Below are positions 61,847 to 64,000 of a DNA stretch of 64,000 bases, piece after piece. The stretch's first letter is position 1. The number at the start of each line of letters is the position of its first letter. Below the pieces are notes generated by a model. The model had not been told where the DNA came from, did not search any database, and was given only the letters and a program-made list of their open reading frames with translations. The position numbers were made by a program, and so were the translations under genes. Source of the DNA: JBGPGW01 sp046349515 (GTDB lineage: Bacteria > Pseudomonadota > Alphaproteobacteria > CADEGL01); contig JAXMCE010000003.1 in the NCBI GenBank assembly GCA_046349515.1, positions 270,959 through 334,958 on the forward strand, in the 5' to 3' direction.

Positions 61847-62332
61847 ATGCCCGCCGATCTCAGCGCGAGTGCCCTCAAAGTTCAGGCGGCGCTCGCCGGC
61901 TTCGGCCTCGGTCTCACGGTCAAGGAGTTCAGCGCATCGACGCGGACCGCCGCCGATGCCGCGGCCGCGATCGGCTGTACGGTCGCCCAGATCGCGAAGT
62001 CCATTCTCTTTCGCGCCGTCGCCTCCGATCGCCCGATCCTGGTCGTGACCAGCGGCGTCAACAGAGTGAGCGAGGCCAAGATCGCGGGCTATCTTGGCGA
62101 AAGCCTCGGCAAGGCCGATGCCGCCTTCGTGCGCGCGCGCACTGGTTTTGTCATCGGCGGTGTTCCGCCGGTCGGGCACAGCGAGGCCGTCGAGACGTTC
62201 GTCGACGAGGACCTCATGGGCTTCGATGAGATCTGGGCGGCGGCCGGCACGCCCAATGCCGTCTTCCGCCTGACGCCGGCAGACCTCGTGCGCATCACGA
62301 ACGGGCGCGTCGTCAGCATCACCGAGCGGTAG
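61847..62332 (+). CDS. YbaK/EbsC family aminoacyl-tRNA deacylase
   Basis: 161 residues. The YbaK/ProX editing-domain fold is shown by ALKVQAALAGFGL, the Lys in VAQIAKSILF, NRVSEAKIAGYLG and VIGGVPPVGH. Such proteins hydrolyse mischarged tRNAs, for example Cys- or Ala-tRNA(Pro). Position behind proC fits a role in proline fidelity, as inference. It converges on the sigma factor gene with a 15-base gap. Confidence 0.9.
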   Translation: MPADLSASALKVQAALAGFGLGLTVKEFSASTRTAADAAAAIGCTVAQIAKSILFRAVASDRPILVVTSGVNRVSEAKIAGYLGESLGKADAAFVRARTGFVIGGVPPVGHSEAVETFVDEDLMGFDEIWAAAGTPNAVFRLTPADLVRITNGRVVSITER

Positions 62333-62347
62333 GGACGGAGCGTCGCC

Positions 62348-63214
62348 TCAGGCCGTCAGGTCCTCGAGGCGCCTTGCGGGCCGCAGGGCCAAGGCCAGCT
62401 TGCCGAGGGCGCTCGCTTCGAGCTGGCGCACGCGCTCTTTGGACAGGCCGAGATCGTGGCTGAGCGTATCGAAGGTGGCCTTGCCGTCGGACAGGTAGCG
62501 GCGGCGGATGATGATGCGCTCGCGAAGCGGCAGCGCCCGAAGCGCGCGCGCGACGAGACGCCGCCAGAATCGCTGGTGGCTCAAGGCGAGGAGATGGTCT
62601 TCGGGATTGGGACGCGAATCCGTGACGGCCTCGATCCATTGGCGCTGGCCCCGGTCATCGGCCGGCACATTGAGCGAGCGGTCATGCGAGAACGCGCGCC
62701 GCGCGAGCATCAGCACATCGCCGATCGGCAGGCCGAAGCGCTTGGAGAGCCGCTTGGCGGTGGGATCGCTGAGGCCGTCCTCGCCGTGATGGATGGCGCC
62801 CGCGCGCCGCCGCAAATGGAGGAAGAGATTGCGCTGCGCGCTCGTCGTCCCGATCCGCACCAGCGACCATGACCGTACGACGTGGTCCTGAATCGCCGCG
62901 CGAATCCACCACATGGCGTAGGTCGCGAACCGATTGCCCTGATCGGGGTTGAATCGTCTCACCGCATGGATGAGACCGACCGTGCCTTCCTGCACGAGAT
63001 CCGCCATGGGCAATCCGTAGTTTCGGTAAGCGCGCGCGATGCGGATGACGAAGCGAAGGTGGGTCGTCACGAGACGCGCCGCCGCGGCACTGTCGCCTCT
63101 GAGCGACTCGCGCGCGAGGCGATGCTCCTCCTCGGCACTGAGCATCGGTTGCTGCTGTGCCTTGCGGAATAGTTGCTGCTTCCAGGCAGCGCGGCTCTTG
63201 GCTTGGCTCGTCAT
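62348..63214 (-). CDS. RNA polymerase sigma-32 (RpoH) family factor
   Basis: 288 residues. Region 2 (LVTTHLRFVIRIARAYRNYGLPMADLVQEGTVGLIHAVRRF, then NRFATYAMWWIRAAI) is complete. The RpoH-box-like stretch SAQRNLFLHLRRR follows, and region 4 (LPLRERIIIRRRYLSD, then SKERVRQLEA) closes the protein. Alphaproteobacteria often carry a second RpoH for oxidative or heat stress; which paralogue this is cannot be told. It is divergent from the TetR gene. Confidence 0.92.
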   Translation of the reverse strand: MTSQAKSRAAWKQQLFRKAQQQPMLSAEEEHRLARESLRGDSAAAARLVTTHLRFVIRIARAYRNYGLPMADLVQEGTVGLIHAVRRFNPDQGNRFATYAMWWIRAAIQDHVVRSWSLVRIGTTSAQRNLFLHLRRRAGAIHHGEDGLSDPTAKRLSKRFGLPIGDVLMLARRAFSHDRSLNVPADDRGQRQWIEAVTDSRPNPEDHLLALSHQRFWRRLVARALRALPLRERIIIRRRYLSDGKATFDTLSHDLGLSKERVRQLEASALGKLALALRPARRLEDLTA

Positions 63215-63324
63215 CGAGGTCCGCCCCTCGCCAGAATCGCACGAGACGCCCGGGCGAAAAAGCCTTTTCGAGCCCGTTGTCGCGGCGCCGCGGGCTCCCT
63301 AATGTCAGGGAAGAGGACCATTCC

Positions 63325-64000
63325 ATGGCTGAAAGAACCGATCGCGACCAGCGCGTCCTGGACGGGGCGTTGCGGCTCGCCGCGCGGGAGGGCTGGCAGG
63401 GGGCGTCCCTTGCGGCGATCGCGGCCGAGGCGGGCGTGCCGCTTCTCGAGGTCTACCGGCGCTATCCCTCGCGAACGGCCGTTCTCGCGGCTCTCCTCGA
63501 CCGGGTGGACGAGGCGGTCCTCAGAGAAAGCCGTCCCGATCCGAACGAGTCTGCCCGCGACCGGCTGTTCGACGTGGTCATGCGCCGGCTGGATGCCTTG
63601 AGGCCCCATAAGGATGCGATCGCCGCGATCGCGCGGGCGCTCGCGGCCGATCCCGTGGGTGCCGCGTGCCTATGGCCGCGCTTCATGCGGTCCATGCGCT
63701 GGATGCTCGAGGCTGCCGGCCTCGGGAGCGCTGGCCTCCCTGGCATGCTCAAGGCCAAGGGGCTCGCGGTGATTTATCTCGGGGCGGTCAGGACTTGGCT
63801 TGGCGACGATACGGCTGATTCCGCGCGCACCATGGCAGCGGTCGACCGGGCGCTGAGGCGTGCCGAGGCCGTGATGGCCTGGGGATCGCGCATGGGCGCG
63901 CGGAAACCCTCCGCCCCGCCGGATGGGTCGCCAAGCCCCGATGCCCAGCCGAAAACCCCGAGGAAAAGGCCGTCCCGGCGCGGCAAACGTCAAACCTCGA
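63325..64000 (+). CDS. TetR family regulator (3' end outside window)
   Basis: Open from ATG 63325 to the end of the window, 225 residues visible, no stop. The N-terminal helix-turn-helix reads DGALRLAAREGWQGASLAAIAAEAGVPLLEVYRRYPSRTAVLA. The second domain contains RDRLFDVVMRRLDALRPHKDAI and SMRWMLEAAGLGSAG, seen in a group of alphaproteobacterial TetR-like (COQ9-like) proteins. The tail is Pro/Lys/Arg-rich and low in structure. GAGGA site upstream. It is divergent from the sigma gene, with 110 bases between starts. Confidence 0.85.
   Translation, partial: MAERTDRDQRVLDGALRLAAREGWQGASLAAIAAEAGVPLLEVYRRYPSRTAVLAALLDRVDEAVLRESRPDPNESARDRLFDVVMRRLDALRPHKDAIAAIARALAADPVGAACLWPRFMRSMRWMLEAAGLGSAGLPGMLKAKGLAVIYLGAVRTWLGDDTADSARTMAAVDRALRRAEAVMAWGSRMGARKPSAPPDGSPSPDAQPKTPRKRPSRRGKRQTS

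Noticed and set aside
1..64000. tRNA, rRNA, CRISPR, insertion sequence or prophage
   Set aside because: Gaps were read on both strands; no cloverleaf, repeat-spacer array, transposase, integrase or phage structural gene was seen.

Overview
This is a window of GC-rich chromosomal DNA, most likely from an alphaproteobacterium. The evidence is the homospermidine synthase, the RpoH-type sigma factor, the prs - rplY(ctc) - pth - ychF order, the lgt - midA gene pair, the ybjN - proC pair, UbiK, and strong NNC/NNG codon bias in every real gene. It looks like a metabolically versatile soil or water organism (Rhodospirillales/Hyphomicrobiales-like); genus cannot be decided from the sequence alone. No rRNA, tRNA, transposase, integrase, phage gene or CRISPR array was seen.

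The left part (1-19.5 kb) opens with the end of an M20-type carbamoylase. The prkA-yeaH-spoVR stress operon follows. Next comes a catabolic zone with three Rieske oxygenase alpha subunits, a class III CoA transferase, a cupin, a class III aminotransferase, a probable ATC-hydrolase-like protein, a chromate transporter, a TIM-barrel isomerase, queC, and a fatty acid desaturase divergent from a LysR regulator. None of the Rieske genes has a reductase or ferredoxin gene in the window.

The middle part (19.6-43 kb) holds two tandem kup potassium transporters and a hydantoinase/oxoprolinase operon with a TPR-2OG oxygenase gene wedged between hyuA and hyuB. A DMT exporter and a minus-strand operon follow; the operon carries an FMN-type split-barrel protein, a UbiD decarboxylase, its small D subunit and an NCS2 permease. 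After these come unknown proteins, a DUF1127 protein with its terminator, a PAS/EAL phosphodiesterase, and the polyamine operon homospermidine synthase - ornithine decarboxylase - GNAT.

The right part (42-50 kb) carries an ADP-forming acyl-CoA synthetase with an acyl-CoA dehydrogenase, then an M20 deacylase, a creatininase-family amidohydrolase, a dienelactone hydrolase and an atypical ureohydrolase. The last 14 kb is mostly housekeeping: ychF, pth, rplY/ctc, prs, a lipoprotein, pgeF, a metal-site-deficient M24 protein, midA, lgt, hldD, ubiK, ybjN-proC-ybaK, an rpoH-like sigma gene and a TetR gene cut by the window end.

The points most worth following are the hyuA - TPR/2OG oxygenase - hyuB arrangement, the UbiD operon without a UbiX gene, the M24 protein that lacks its metal ligands, a dense GANTC (CcrM site) cluster upstream of ybjN, and several palindromic or phased repeats in promoter regions.
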